Positions 39,907 to 50,003 of a stretch of DNA of 64,000 nt are shown piece by piece. Source of the stretch: Laspinema sp. D2d (lineage in GTDB: Bacteria; Cyanobacteriota; Cyanobacteriia; Cyanobacteriales; Laspinemataceae). A program made the position numbers and the translations under genes. A model generated the notes under the pieces. That model was not told the DNA's origin and did not search any database. It saw only the letters and a program-made list of their open reading frames with translations. The DNA lies in assembly GCF_025370755.1 (NCBI RefSeq), contig NZ_JAMXFC010000039.1:1-64000 (forward strand), written 5' to 3'. Every line of letters begins with the position of its first letter. The first letter of the stretch is position 1.

Positions 39907-41097
39907 CTACACCTTAGCGACTTCTGAAAAGCGAATCTTCAGATAGTCATCTTCCATTTTTGCGCCGGAGGGTTGTAAGGCTGCTAAGGCTTGGGGTAAC
40001 ACTAAATTTCGACGATGGTTGCCAATGGTAATATTCAACTCATCGGCACTTTTACTGAGATTAATTTGGTCTTTAGGAATCCCTGGTAAATACAGTTCTA
40101 AACTGTATTCATTTTGGTGTTGGACGACGCGAACGGTGGTTTCTTTATAGTAAACTTGACTGGGGTCTTCGTCTTTTTCGTACAAGGTTTCTTTGAGGCG
40201 ATCGAGCGCTTCTAAGCCGCACATTTCCTCAGAATAAAGCGGCACTTCTTTCACCGGCAAGGGACGGAAATTTTCGTGAATTTCTTCTCGGTACTGCTTT
40301 TGGTTTTCTTTCCAGCGTTGAAAGAAGGGGTCTGTTACGGTTTCTGGAATAATGCGATTGGCAATAATCAAATCGGTGGCTACATTATATAAGCTCAAAT
40401 AGGCATGAGCGCGTAAGGATTCTTTAATCACCATTTTTTCGGGGTTGGTGACTAAGCGCACGGAGGTTTGAGTATTGTCGGTTAATACTTTTTCTAATGC
40501 CTCAATTTGTTCATAAAACTCATAAGGCGCATCCATCACTTCTTTATCCGGGAGGGAAAAACCTGCGATCGGGCGGAAGATGGGTTCGACGAAGGGCCGG
40601 AGGGCGACAGATATGCCTTGGAAGGGTTTATAAAATCGTCTCATGTACCAGCCCCCGACTTCGGGTAAGCTGAGTAAACGCAGGGCGGTCCCGGTGGGTG
40701 CGGAGTCAATAATTAGGACATCATAGAAGCCTTCGTCATAATGCCGTTTCATCCGCACTAGACCAAAGATTTCATCCATGCCGGGTAAAATGGCGAGTTC
40801 TTCGGCTTGAATGCCATCAAGTCCTCGGGCTTGCAACACTTGAGTAATATAACGTTTAACCGAGCCCCAGTTAGCCTCTAATTCGATGAGTGCGTCGAGT
40901 TCTGCTCCCCAGAGGTTCTCTCTCACGAGGCGAGGTTCATGACCTAATTCCATGTCAAAGCTATCGGCCAAGGAATGAGCTGGATCGGTACTCAATACTA
41001 AGGTTTTATAGCCTAATTCGGCGCATTGTAATCCGGTGGCAGCGGCAACGGATGTTTTACCCACGCCGCCTTTCCCGGTCATTAAAATTAATCGCAT
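39907..41097 (-). CDS. Get3/ArsA-family ATPase with Hsp20-like tail
   Basis: This 396-residue P-loop ATPase of the ArsA/TRC40/Get3 group has the deviant Walker A GKGGVGKT at 8-15, a [11 protein letters not shown] switch, and a [20 protein letters not shown] region (switch II). Residues ~320-396 form an alpha-crystallin-like domain (ArsA_HSP20: [19 protein letters not shown]). No arsenite-binding Cys cluster is visible, so a membrane-protein targeting or chaperone role is more likely than arsenite export. No arsB lies nearby. The DUF2358 gene lies 44 bp upstream on the same strand. Confidence 0.85.
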   Translation of the reverse strand: MRLILMTGKGGVGKTSVAAATGLQCAELGYKTLVLSTDPAHSLADSFDMELGHEPRLVRENLWGAELDALIELEANWGSVKRYITQVLQARGLDGIQAEELAILPGMDEIFGLVRMKRHYDEGFYDVLIIDSAPTGTALRLLSLPEVGGWYMRRFYKPFQGISVALRPFVEPIFRPIAGFSLPDKEVMDAPYEFYEQIEALEKVLTDNTQTSVRLVTNPEKMVIKESLRAHAYLSLYNVATDLIIANRIIPETVTDPFFQRWKENQKQYREEIHENFRPLPVKEVPLYSEEMCGLEALDRLKETLYEKDEDPSQVYYKETTVRVVQHQNEYSLELYLPGIPKDQINLSKSADELNITIGNHRRNLVLPQALAALQPSGAKMEDDYLKIRFSEVAKV

Positions 41098-41140
41098 GGA
41101 TCTTTTACCCCTGCCTGAGAATTGTTAACATCTCTTTACT

Positions 41141-41539
41141 TTAGCGGTTTTTTTCCGAAACCTGTGGTTTGAAGTGCTGTTTGAGGACGTCGAGGCGGGA
41201 GATATCCCAGTAATCGATGTGGGAGATGATTTTTCCTTCGGGGTTGAGTTGCAATTCGCTGCGTCCCGAGATGGCGATCCGAGGTTGCCAGGGGAGGGGG
41301 GTGGTCCAATTCAGGGTCCAGCGGGTTTCGATGGTGTCATCGATGCGGCGAATGTCATGTAAGTCCATTTTGATTTGTTTAAACCAGGTGGACATGAAGC
41401 CAATCATTTGGCGGTAGCGATCGCACCCCCGAAATTCAGTCATCGGGTCTTTAAAATAAACCGTTTCGCTATAAAGGCTATAGGTCTGATTTTCGGGAAA
41501 CTGTTGATAGTCTTGTTTGAGAATTTCAATAATGTCCAT
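41141..41539 (-). CDS. DUF2358 protein
   Basis: This 132-residue SnoaL/NTF2-like protein matches DUF2358, found in cyanobacteria and plants: IIEILKQDYQQFPENQTYSLY at the start, VYFKDPM.EFRG, and the final HIDYWDISRLDVLKQHF. Function is unknown. It is upstream of the Get3/ArsA gene by 44 bp on the same strand, a likely two-gene unit. An ATG start at 41539 gives the family's usual N-terminus. Confidence 0.85.
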   Translation of the reverse strand: MDIIEILKQDYQQFPENQTYSLYSETVYFKDPMTEFRGCDRYRQMIGFMSTWFKQIKMDLHDIRRIDDTIETRWTLNWTTPLPWQPRIAISGRSELQLNPEGKIISHIDYWDISRLDVLKQHFKPQVSEKNR

Positions 41540-41669
41540 AAAAAATATACGAAAATTGCTGCAACTTTTAAGAGCAATAATAAACCCCCGGCAATCGCCA
41601 GGGGTTGATTGAAAAGGTGATTTACATGAAGGATTGAAAAAGAATTTTCAACCCCTCAATTTCTAACCT

Positions 41670-42914
41670 TTATGCAAACCATTCTTCGACGGCTTCTTCT
41701 TTGGTGTTGGTCCGACGAGCAGGAGTGATCCGATTAAAGTTCATGTGAATCTCGCGGGTTTGTTCACCGTCGGAAGCGACTGCTACGATGGGGTAGTCGA
41801 TGATGCCATCTTGGAAGGACATCTGGAAGCGGAAGGTCCCATCGGCATTCAGTTTGATAGGACGTCCACCGATAGTCACGGTGGCATCAGGTTCGGTGGC
41901 ACCGTAGACGATCAATTCAGCATCCGCAACGAGCCAGAATTTGCGAGGACGGTTCGGAGGTGCGGAGGCAAATCCTGCACCGGACATATTCATGCCGACG
42001 CCGGACATATTCATGCCGATACCAGAAGCGGTGGGAACCGCCCACATTCCCACGCCGGAGGGGAAGACGTAGGAACTGAGGGACTGTTCGGGGGCCATCG
42101 AACCGGGAACGTGCTGCATGGACCCGAAGAGGGAACCGGCAACGCGCTGAGATTCGGCACTTTCGGCCATACCAAAGATTTCGTCGTAGATGGCGTTGGG
42201 GCTTGCCACTGGCGCTTTCTTGCTGGGGGGAACCAGTTGCATGAAGGTTTTGCCGCGCAGATCTTCTTCCCATTCGATGGTGAGGAAGTGGTCTTCAATC
42301 CAGTCGGAGGGATAAACCGGAGGAATGTGGACGAGGGCGGAACGGGAGAGGACTAACCAGCGACCATCGGCACAACGGTAGCCGATATCAACGACGTAAT
42401 CGCGATCGCTCACGGGGATCGGTAAGTACCATTCCCGGGCGAGTTCGTCGCAAGGATATTCTTGAATGCTGTGGGGGCTTTGGGTTTCGATGTTGATGTC
42501 GGTCACATCGTACAGGCGCAGGGCTAATTGTTGGCCCCCTTGACGGCGCATTTCTTCTTTGTTGGTGTTGGGAATATCCCAGTAGCTATAGGCCCATTGG
42601 GGATCGCGGGGTAACAGCATGATTCGGCTTTCACCGTAACCACCAGGTAAATCGCCGAGTCCTTCATCGACTGAGGCGAGAGTTCCACCTGTCCGATCTT
42701 CTTGACCCAGTTCAAATTTTGCTGCTTCCACTTCTTCCTGTGCCTCCAATGTACGGGTTTGTTCTACGGAAATCTTGGTGCGTTGTTTTTCTTGAATGGA
42801 TGCCAGAAGTTGAGATTTCCTCATCCGGCTATAACGAGAGATTCCATATTCACTTGCAACTCGGCGGAGTTGCCGGAGGGTCATCTCTTCTAATGGGGGT
42901 CGTTCTTTTGCCAT
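41670..42914 (-). CDS. Rho-N plus DUF4912 protein
   Basis: This 414-residue protein has an N-terminal Rho_N/SAP-like helix-turn (residues ~8-50: PLEEMTLRQLRRVASEYGISRYSRMRKSQL), which binds nucleic acid in other proteins. A DUF4912 domain covers about 90-190 (RIMLLPRDPQWAYSYWDI). A Gly/Met-rich spacer carries a GMNMSGVGMNMSGAG direct repeat, and a C-terminal Ig-like strand region follows (about 305-400, DAELIVYGATEPDATVTIGG). The combination is common in cyanobacteria; the role is unknown. The start is ATG 42914. Confidence 0.8.
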   Translation of the reverse strand: MAKERPPLEEMTLRQLRRVASEYGISRYSRMRKSQLLASIQEKQRTKISVEQTRTLEAQEEVEAAKFELGQEDRTGGTLASVDEGLGDLPGGYGESRIMLLPRDPQWAYSYWDIPNTNKEEMRRQGGQQLALRLYDVTDINIETQSPHSIQEYPCDELAREWYLPIPVSDRDYVVDIGYRCADGRWLVLSRSALVHIPPVYPSDWIEDHFLTIEWEEDLRGKTFMQLVPPSKKAPVASPNAIYDEIFGMAESAESQRVAGSLFGSMQHVPGSMAPEQSLSSYVFPSGVGMWAVPTASGIGMNMSGVGMNMSGAGFASAPPNRPRKFWLVADAELIVYGATEPDATVTIGGRPIKLNADGTFRFQMSFQDGIIDYPIVAVASDGEQTREIHMNFNRITPARRTNTKEEAVEEWFA

Positions 42915-43877
42915 TGTTCTCGTGGCCTCCTATGTTTCGGCTATACGGCAGGTGGGTTGCTTCCGATGTTAAAATTTCTCGTTGTGGTTGATATTGGTTC
43001 GAGGAATTACTTCGGAATGTTAGGTAGCCTTGCCTGTAAATGAGCGATCGCGATCCTCCTTCCCTATCCTTAAAGTTTTTATGGCGGGACAAATCCCGAG
43101 TTAATTGTGTGAATGGAATTTGTACCGCAGGATAATAAAACTGTTGTCTTACGGTTACCTGGTTGATAAAAATTAGCGGCGGCTCGATCGCCGTTTTTCT
43201 TTGTCCCTACGGCTAAGGTCCTGCTAGACGGGTGTGCACTTTGGACTGACTCTGGGTTTTCTTTTGCAACTTTTGATTCAAAAATTCTGAATCAGGATTC
43301 GCTTGGGAATAAACCCCCGAGAGTCTTTTTCGTTGAACGGGTCCTCGCTGGATACGCGGACCTATCGTTACCCGAATGGGACTGACCAAATGTTTCCCGA
43401 AGTTGAGGGTTTTCCACCTCAAGGGTGTTGACTCTCGATTGGGTCCCTTGGCTGTTGAGTACAGCTTTTTTTTGGGATCGTGGGGGATCGCTTGGTTATG
43501 TCTATGTTGCAGAAAAGATTCGATAGGGTCAAGGGGGTACGGCAGGTGATTCTAGGTCAATCTACGGGTTATTACGGATTTACAAGCAGTTCGGGGATCG
43601 TAATGTCAGGAATTCTTGATATAAGCCTGGGATCGGGGATCGGGTCCCTAACCGTTTATGTCAAGATTTGATGACAATTGGGGAGCGATCGCTCTTAAGC
43701 CTTATAGGGCGGGAGATGTGGGATAGGAAAGACGGGGGATCCCTCGTTATATGGGATCTGATATTGAACGGTTTATAAAAACCCGATGGGGTATGACAGG
43801 GCTTCAGCCCTGTCCCGACAAAGAAAAAAACCGAGGGGGTTGGTCCCCATCGGCTTAAATCCTGACTTAATTCGCAT
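42915..43877. other. Intergenic region with repeats
   Basis: 960 bp. The left end is the leader of the DUF4912 gene. The middle has degenerate GGGATCGGGGATCGGG-like sequence (43600-43650) and short frames (43213-43422 minus, 43480-43671 plus) without resemblance. A perfect small palindrome ACAGGGCTTCAGCCCTGT is near 43796, and the ftn2 terminator follows. Confidence 0.45.
43824..43853 (-). terminator. Terminator of ftn2
   Basis: On the minus strand CCGATGGGG, loop, CCCCCTCGG, then seven Ts. It lies about 25 bp past the ftn2 stop. Confidence 0.85.
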
Positions 43878-46172
43878 TTAGGGTAGGATGACCCAATCCC
43901 GAATGCGCCACTGACCGTCTTGGCGAACGAACTGATACTGAACCCGTAAATTGTCATCACGAGTGTTACTGAGTTGTCCATTCTCAAATAACCGGGCGGT
44001 TTCACTGACCTGGGCCTCTATGGTGGCGCGGTTAGGGTCTGTGGGACTCATTTCAAAGCCGGTTTCTTTAATACTGTGGTCATATTCCCAATACCAATTT
44101 TCCTGACGGGCAGCTTCGGCGCGGCGTTGCCACAAGGAGAGGGCTGGATCCATCAAGATTTCGGGTAATTTTTCCACCTTATGGGTGCTGCCGAGGGCTT
44201 CGGATTTGATGGTGAACCATTTTTGAAGGACGCCCTGGGCGATCGCCTGGTTGATAGGTCCGGTCGCCCCTAGTTCTTCTGGGGTGGGTTGAGTGGCGAT
44301 CGGGATCGCAGATTGGTCAAGCTGAATGCTCAACTGTTCCCCGCGTAATGAGGGTCCTGTTTGAAATAATCCAGCCATCCATCGGAGGGAGTTAATCAGC
44401 AACCAAAGCAGCAATAACCCTAGTAATCCACCGACGCCTAATAAAATTAAGCGCTCTAGTTTGGGGTTTTTGCCTTTAGCGCCGGTGCGTCCGACGCCAC
44501 TGCGACGAGATGGGGGGGTTTCAATGGGTTCTAATCCTCGGACTCGGGCGGCGACGGGTAATTTGCTGCGATCGTCGCGTTTCCCATTACCGGATGCGCT
44601 GCGGTCCTCGCTGGGACGAGAGCGATCGCGGATTCTGCCGGGACCCGCAGTATCTGGACTAGAACTGGTGCGAATGGCTGTGGGAAGGGTTGCCAAGGAC
44701 ACGGCTGAGGACGAGAGACTGGGATTTTTGCCGGGAGTCCCATTGCTGGCCCCATTACTATCTAACCGCAAGGTCGTCATGAATGCCGTATCCCGTCTTG
44801 GGGTCGGTTGCGGTAATCCAATGGTGACGGGATTTGGGGGCGGTGGGACCACCATCCACTCGTTCACTTCATCGGCAGTTGTTTCGGGGAGGGCCTCTAA
44901 ATAAGCCTGCACCTGTTCATCGGCAAAATAATCTTTTAACGATGCCTGGGCGGTTGCTAAATCCCGGAAATGGGGAAAGACCTCGGATTGTAGCCACCTT
45001 TCGGCATACAAGCACAATCCCGGGAGTAAATCCGGTGAATTCCGCGAATTTTCCCGAATAAAGGTGAGGGTTTCCTGTTCCTGAGTCAATTCCAGGGATT
45101 GGGCCGCATCCTCGGTTTGTCCTAATAGAAGGGAACAGACGGATTGTTCCAGGTGGACGTCCTGACGTCGCCCTAAATGAGTCAACAGCATTTGACCCCG
45201 GCGGATCAGGGCCGGTTGGCGGGCGGCAAATCCTCGGGCAACGAGGGCATAAACGGCGAGGTAGGTGGCAACAGCGGAGGGACGACGGGCTTCGGCTTCA
45301 AATAATTCCTGTTGTTCAGCGGCAGTAAGGTGGCTTCTGAGTTGCTGAATAAAGCGTAAAAAATCATCTACGGACAACCCGGAGCGATCGTCCCCGGTAC
45401 CATCAATTCCACCCCGTTCCTGCAACATATCTTGCAAGAGTTGCAATCCCCGTTGCCGTTCTTTGCCTCGGGTTTCTGGGAGGGCCAATAGTTCTAAAAT
45501 CCGGTAGGGTCGGAGTTTATAGAGGTCCGCTTGCATTTCTCCGCGCACTGCGGGAAAGAGTCCTTCGCGCAAGAGCATTTCTTGGCCGTTTTCTAGGGAG
45601 ATGGCAGCATTTTCATATTTACCCCCCTGCCATTGTTCCCGCCCCAGTTCTAAACAGGCGAGGGCTAAGGTGAGGATAATATCTGCCTCTACGAGTTTGG
45701 GGTCTCCGAAGCGGCCATTTTTTAAACTAATGTTGCTACCGCTGAGGACTGGGAGTCCGAGTTTCAAGACCAGTTCATATTCCCCAAGTTCTTGGAGAAT
45801 CAGTAAGGACCCGATGAAGCCTTCCGAGGGAACATCGATGCTGGGAGTATTCGGGTCAAGGTAAGAGTCACTTGACTCTAGTCCCCCTCTTCCCTTGGAA
45901 GAGTCGGCGGGGGCTGACTCTAGTTCATAGGCTTTAGCCAGAAAGCTGGCGTCATATTTTTGACGCTCTTCGGGATCGCTCAGAACGGTATAGGCTTCGT
46001 CAATGAGTTGTCTGCGAGCACTTGTGGCGACTTCAGAATATTCCCGCCTTGGGAGTTGCTCTTTGCGATCGCGATGGGCCTGCTTAAGCTGTTCAGCATA
46101 GCCAGGGGTTTCGACCCCAGGTACCTGAATTGGCAGGCCGAGAATCCGGTAATAATCGAGTGGCACTAGCAC
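43878..46172 (-). CDS. ftn2: Cell division protein Ftn2/ZipN (ARC6-like)
   Basis: This 764-residue cyanobacterial FtsZ tether is the ancestor of plastid ARC6. Residues 1-90 are a J-like domain (LDYYRILGLP, IDEAYTVLSDPEERQKYD) without the HPD triad, so not a true co-chaperone. A long helical region (about 110-430) follows, then a disordered basic linker, one membrane helix (about 578-600, LILLGVGGLLGLLLLWLLIN) and the C-terminal IMS domain (WFTIKSEALG...ENWYWEYDHSIKE...WRIRDWVILP). It should organise the Z-ring at the inner membrane. The start is GTG at 46172; a second GTG six bases later gives the same family start. Confidence 0.9.
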   Translation of the reverse strand: MLVPLDYYRILGLPIQVPGVETPGYAEQLKQAHRDRKEQLPRREYSEVATSARRQLIDEAYTVLSDPEERQKYDASFLAKAYELESAPADSSKGRGGLESSDSYLDPNTPSIDVPSEGFIGSLLILQELGEYELVLKLGLPVLSGSNISLKNGRFGDPKLVEADIILTLALACLELGREQWQGGKYENAAISLENGQEMLLREGLFPAVRGEMQADLYKLRPYRILELLALPETRGKERQRGLQLLQDMLQERGGIDGTGDDRSGLSVDDFLRFIQQLRSHLTAAEQQELFEAEARRPSAVATYLAVYALVARGFAARQPALIRRGQMLLTHLGRRQDVHLEQSVCSLLLGQTEDAAQSLELTQEQETLTFIRENSRNSPDLLPGLCLYAERWLQSEVFPHFRDLATAQASLKDYFADEQVQAYLEALPETTADEVNEWMVVPPPPNPVTIGLPQPTPRRDTAFMTTLRLDSNGASNGTPGKNPSLSSSAVSLATLPTAIRTSSSPDTAGPGRIRDRSRPSEDRSASGNGKRDDRSKLPVAARVRGLEPIETPPSRRSGVGRTGAKGKNPKLERLILLGVGGLLGLLLLWLLINSLRWMAGLFQTGPSLRGEQLSIQLDQSAIPIATQPTPEELGATGPINQAIAQGVLQKWFTIKSEALGSTHKVEKLPEILMDPALSLWQRRAEAARQENWYWEYDHSIKETGFEMSPTDPNRATIEAQVSETARLFENGQLSNTRDDNLRVQYQFVRQDGQWRIRDWVILP

Positions 46173-46718
46173 AATCTACTTCCCCTGCTTGATGAGCAAC
46201 CAGACAAACCAATAGCAGCAAATATAAACGACTAAAAGAGTCCGATAATTATAGCCTTTAGTTTCTATGATAAAAGGTTTCAGAGTTATCTTATCTGGAG
46301 AATTGCGCCGTACTTCAAGGTTAATTTAGGGTTCTGCCGTACTAAAGAGGGTTTGCGTGGCTTGCCCGGTGTTGGCTTCTATTTAACAAGGTCCAGGGAG
46401 CTTCGTCAACTGGGGGCCAATTCAGTTGGGTTTTCCTGGGGCAGTTGTCCTTACCCCTATAAGCGATCGAACCTTTATGATATGATGTTTGCCCTAGTGG
46501 CGATGCTGGTGGATTAATCCCTGATTGGGATAAAACGATAGGGATTGAAATCAATTTAAAGTGACGACAACCGCCGGGGTTCTCCAGCAAAGGGATTGGT
46601 TTTCCAGGTTTCCTAACAAAAAAAACTGGGTTTCTTATGTTTTAAGGGGTTAAACCCGGGCAATTCGCTTTTCTTCCGAGGTCTCAACCCTCGGGTTCCA
46701 AGCTACCAGGAGACTGTG
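46173..46718. other. Shared leader of ftn2 and pdhA
   Basis: 545 bp between divergent genes; no gene seen. It holds a fragment of the AAACTGGGTTTCT repeat near 46622 and the AGGAG ribosome site of pdhA at 46708-46712. Confidence 0.4.
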
Positions 46719-47750
46719 ATGATTCAGGAACGGACTTTACCAACATTTGACGTAAGCACCGTACAACTGTCAAAAGAAGACGGTTTGATGTTGTACGAAG
46801 ATATGGTTTTAGGGCGCTTCTTTGAGGACAAATGCGCCGAGATGTACTACCGAGGCCGAATGTTTGGTTTTGTCCACCTCTACAATGGACAGGAGGCGGT
46901 CTCAACCGGAGTGATCCGGGCGATGAAACGGGATTGGGACTATGTTTGTAGCACCTATCGGGATCACGTTCATGCCTTGAGTGCGGGGGTTCCTGCTAGA
47001 GAGGTGATGGCGGAGTTATTCGGCAAGGCGACGGGATGCAGCAAGGGCCGTGGCGGTTCTATGCACTTGTTCTCGGGAGAACATAACTTGTTGGGCGGTT
47101 TTGCATTTGTGGCGGAAGGCATTCCGGTGGCAACTGGGGCCGCGTTTCAAAGCAAGTATCGTCGGGAAGCAATGGGAGACGCCGGTTCGGATAGCGTGAC
47201 GGCTTGTTTCTTTGGCGATGGGGCCTGCAATAATGGGCAGTTTTTTGAGTGTTTGAATATGGCGGCACTCTGGAAGTTACCCATTATTTATGTGGTAGAA
47301 AATAATAAATGGGCGATCGGGATGGCCCACGAACGGGCTACTTCTGAACCGGAAATTTATAAGAAGGCTGCGGCGTTTGGGATGGTTGGCGTCGAAGTGG
47401 ATGGAATGGATGTTTTGGCGGTTCGGACTGCGGCCCTAGAAGCAGTGAAACGCGCCCGCGCCGGAGAAGGTCCTACCTTGATTGAAGCAATGACCTATCG
47501 GTTCCGGGGTCACTCCCTGGCAGATCCCGATGAACTTCGCAGCAAGGAAGAAAAGGAATTTTGGCTGTCTCGGGACCCGATTAAACAGTTGAGTGCTTAT
47601 CTGACGGAGAAGAATTTGGCAACCGCCGAGGAACTCAAGGAAATTGAGAATAAAGTGCAAGCGATTGTGGATGAGTCGGTGCAGTTTGCGGAGAATAGTC
47701 CCGAACCCGACCCTTCGGAGTTATATCGCTATGTGTTTGCGGAAGATTAG
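46719..47750 (+). CDS. pdhA: Pyruvate dehydrogenase E1 alpha subunit
   Basis: This subunit of the thiamine-diphosphate E1 decarboxylates pyruvate in the PDH complex, with PdhB (not here). It is about 343 residues. It has the E1-alpha signatures: [37 protein letters not shown], and the TPP/Mg motif [17 protein letters not shown]...NN. I start at ATG 46719 because AGGAG lies six bases upstream; the GTG at 46716 is also in frame. It is a single gene, followed by a good terminator. Confidence 0.95.
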   Translation: MIQERTLPTFDVSTVQLSKEDGLMLYEDMVLGRFFEDKCAEMYYRGRMFGFVHLYNGQEAVSTGVIRAMKRDWDYVCSTYRDHVHALSAGVPAREVMAELFGKATGCSKGRGGSMHLFSGEHNLLGGFAFVAEGIPVATGAAFQSKYRREAMGDAGSDSVTACFFGDGACNNGQFFECLNMAALWKLPIIYVVENNKWAIGMAHERATSEPEIYKKAAAFGMVGVEVDGMDVLAVRTAALEAVKRARAGEGPTLIEAMTYRFRGHSLADPDELRSKEEKEFWLSRDPIKQLSAYLTEKNLATAEELKEIENKVQAIVDESVQFAENSPEPDPSELYRYVFAED

Positions 47751-47784
47751 CCAATTGTAAGTCAATTTCGGCTATTCCTCAGAG

Positions 47785-47811
47785 GGGGTGCGAGAATGCG
47801 CCCCTTTTTTT
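47785..47811 (+). terminator. pdhA terminator
   Basis: GGGGTGC pairs with GCGCCCC across a 6-base loop, then seven Ts. It lies 35 bp past the pdhA stop. Confidence 0.85.
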
Positions 47812-47921
47812 GGGTAGGTGCGGGTTACGATAGACTTTTGAATGCCGGATTCCGTATCCTACCCGGATTTGGTATCCTCCGGCATCCGGTACTCGGAGAT
47901 CGGTAAAAACCTTTGGAAAAT

Positions 47922-47966
47922 AAAAAAAGCTGAAACCTTTGCAGCATGAGGGTTACAGCTTTTTTT
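47922..47966. terminator. Second, bidirectional hairpin
   Basis: AAAAAAAGCTG at 47922-47932 pairs with CAGCTTTTTTT at 47956-47966, with an inner AACCT/GGGTT stem. The A-run and T-run make it work in both directions, between pdhA and the small exported protein. Confidence 0.7.
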
Positions 47967-48126
47967 ATACCCTAGACTTAGGAGAGGTTTAGGGTGATGT
48001 CTTAGTTAGGAAGGGAAAGAAAAAGGCTCAGTTTAACCCAAACGTTATCCCGATAGGTTTGCCTTGATTTTAAGATGAAACTAAAGGAAAAGGGTTAGAA
48101 CCCGTTCAAGGGTTTGATTGAAAAAC

Positions 48127-48483
48127 TTATTCAGTATCGGTTAACTTTTCTATCAAGCCTTGGGCTTTTTCAGCTAAACCCGGTGCGGGATTTTCATCTC
48201 GATATTCAGAAAGATTTTCTTCATAGGCTTTTTCTTCTGTGTGGATATCTTTAGCTTCTTTTAGCATTTTTTCGTAGGATTCTTCTCGGCTCTCTAATTG
48301 ATTGTCCCGTTTGTTGTTATCGATTTTATATTCTTCTTTGACTAATCTTGAATCTAAGCCGGTTGCGGCTTGGCTGGGATGAGCGAAGGCGAAGGCACCG
48401 GAAAGGCTGATGAAGGTAAAGGCACAGGCGATCGCCATCAGTCCCAAGCGGACTTGTTTTAAAGCGGATAAAATGCGTTGCAT
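48127..48483 (-). CDS. Small exported cyanobacterial protein
   Basis: This 118-residue protein has a Sec signal peptide (basic MQRILSALKQVRLG, hydrophobic LMAIACAFTFISLSGAFAFA, cleavage likely near HPSQAA). The mature part is ~80 residues, highly charged and helical: SREESYEKMLKEAKD and EEKAYEENLSEYRDENPAPGL, then LIEKLTD. It belongs to a family of small lumenal or periplasmic hypothetical proteins I know from cyanobacteria. Function unknown. Single gene. Confidence 0.65.
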   Translation of the reverse strand: MQRILSALKQVRLGLMAIACAFTFISLSGAFAFAHPSQAATGLDSRLVKEEYKIDNNKRDNQLESREESYEKMLKEAKDIHTEEKAYEENLSEYRDENPAPGLAEKAQGLIEKLTDTE

Positions 48484-48653
48484 ATCTAATGACCTCTTGA
48501 TTAGGGAACTTGTAAAACGAGAATTTGGTTATATTTAGCATCCTAAGATACCGTTGCAGGCTCTTACCTCTACCGAGAGATAGATTAAAGTCGGTCCTGG
48601 GTTGTCTAGGGGAGATAGGGTTAACTTTTTAGGGCGATCGCCGGGATTTCAAG

Positions 48654-49799
48654 TCACGGATTAAACTGGTCCATAAACCGCCGATCAATCCAATCTTTCC
48701 AAGTCCAAATTAACCGAAACGGACCTAACCCAAATTTCCCTCGGGAGGCGACTGCTTTTCCCGTACCCGTACCAATTAAGGTTAAAAATTGCTGTTGCGG
48801 ATGGTAAGAAATTAAGGGTTTATCCTGTAAACTGCGGCAGAGATTTTCAAACAAAGGTTTTCCCTGGCGTACGGCAAAGACTCCTGCTTTGGGTCGCGGA
48901 TTGTTGAGCAGGGTGGCAATATCTCCGGAAGCAAAGACGGTAGAATGAGAAATAGATTGTAAGTGGTCATTGACTTGGATAAACCCGCGATCGTCTGTGG
49001 ATAATCCCGAGGCGGATAGCCAATCGGGTGCAGAAGCTTGAGTCACCCAAAATACTTGCTCACACTCTATTTGTAATCCTGATTTACAGTCTAATTTTAG
49101 GCGTTCTGAGGGGAGCTTTTCTAACCGGCTAACGGTTTGATTGAGGTGTAGGTGAATTCCCCGATCCTGCATGATGCGGGTTAAGGTTTGAGCAGCATAG
49201 CGACTGTGGCTGGAGAGAATGTGACTGCTGCGATGAAAGAGATGATATTCTATATTTTTGTGGTATTTTTGCTCTAATATTTTGTTCAGATGCGCTTGAA
49301 TCGATAAGGTTAATTCAACCCCACCAGCACCTCCCCCGACAATAGCTACACTGCGGAATTGTTGGGGAGACTGCATGACTTCTTCTCGAAATTGCTGCCA
49401 GAATTCTAATAATTTGGGGACGGGTTTAGCGGGAATGCCATAAGTGGCGGCACCGGGGACATTGAGAGTAGCAGGAGTGCTACCAATATCAATAGAAAGG
49501 ATATCAAAAGGAACGGGGGGATGATGGGTACAGAGGACTTGATTTTGTTGTAAATCAAGACCGATCGCGCGATCGCAATAAAATTCGGCCTCCGCTAAAT
49601 TTGCCAAGGGTCTCAAATCAATATGTGCTTCTTCAAAGGTATAAAACCCCGCCAAATAACCGGGTAACATTCCCGAATAGGGAGTCTGAAGCACATCGCT
49701 AATTAAGGTGATGTGAATTCCAGGGACGGGAGACTTGGCAAACTCTCGCAAGGCGATCGCATGACTATGACCCCCACCGATTAAAACAAGGTGTTTCAT
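48654..49799 (-). CDS. NDH-2-like flavoprotein, SelD-linked type
   Basis: This ~382-residue FAD/NAD(P) two-Rossmann oxidoreductase has LVLIGGGHSHAIAL at the start (the GGGHSH form typical of the domain fused to selenophosphate synthetase SelD), PYSGMLPGYLAGFYTFEEAHIDL, VAIVGGGAGGVELTLSI, FASGDIATLLNNPRPKAGVFAVRQG, and ends ...WKDWIDRRFMDQF. In many cyanobacteria this module continues into SelD; here the gene ends at the junction. I start at ATG 49799 rather than at the open frame's first Met (49874), because homology begins there. The electron partners are unknown. Confidence 0.75.
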   Translation of the reverse strand: MKHLVLIGGGHSHAIALREFAKSPVPGIHITLISDVLQTPYSGMLPGYLAGFYTFEEAHIDLRPLANLAEAEFYCDRAIGLDLQQNQVLCTHHPPVPFDILSIDIGSTPATLNVPGAATYGIPAKPVPKLLEFWQQFREEVMQSPQQFRSVAIVGGGAGGVELTLSIQAHLNKILEQKYHKNIEYHLFHRSSHILSSHSRYAAQTLTRIMQDRGIHLHLNQTVSRLEKLPSERLKLDCKSGLQIECEQVFWVTQASAPDWLSASGLSTDDRGFIQVNDHLQSISHSTVFASGDIATLLNNPRPKAGVFAVRQGKPLFENLCRSLQDKPLISYHPQQQFLTLIGTGTGKAVASRGKFGLGPFRLIWTWKDWIDRRFMDQFNP

Positions 49800-50003
49800 T
49801 ATTTTAGTAGTGGTTGCAGGATTCGAGGTAATCATGTCGGAAATCTGACATCGGACATCCAGACTTGACCACATTCATTTTACTCTACCTCATTCTCCTC
49901 CCACCTTATCCATCATTAATCACCAAAAATGATAGGATGAGAGAGAACTAGATTGCTAAAAAAACTGCGTCAATCTTCTGGAGTTGCCATCTTATCGCGT
50001 CTT

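Noticed and set aside
39907-41097. Arsenite efflux ATPase of an ars operon
   Set aside because: No arsB, arsR or arsC nearby and no Cys cluster for arsenite; the Hsp20-like tail fits the Get3-like group.
43480-43671. 63-codon plus-strand frame, Gly/Ser-rich
   Set aside because: It follows a degenerate GGGATCGGG-type repeat, which creates the apparent composition.
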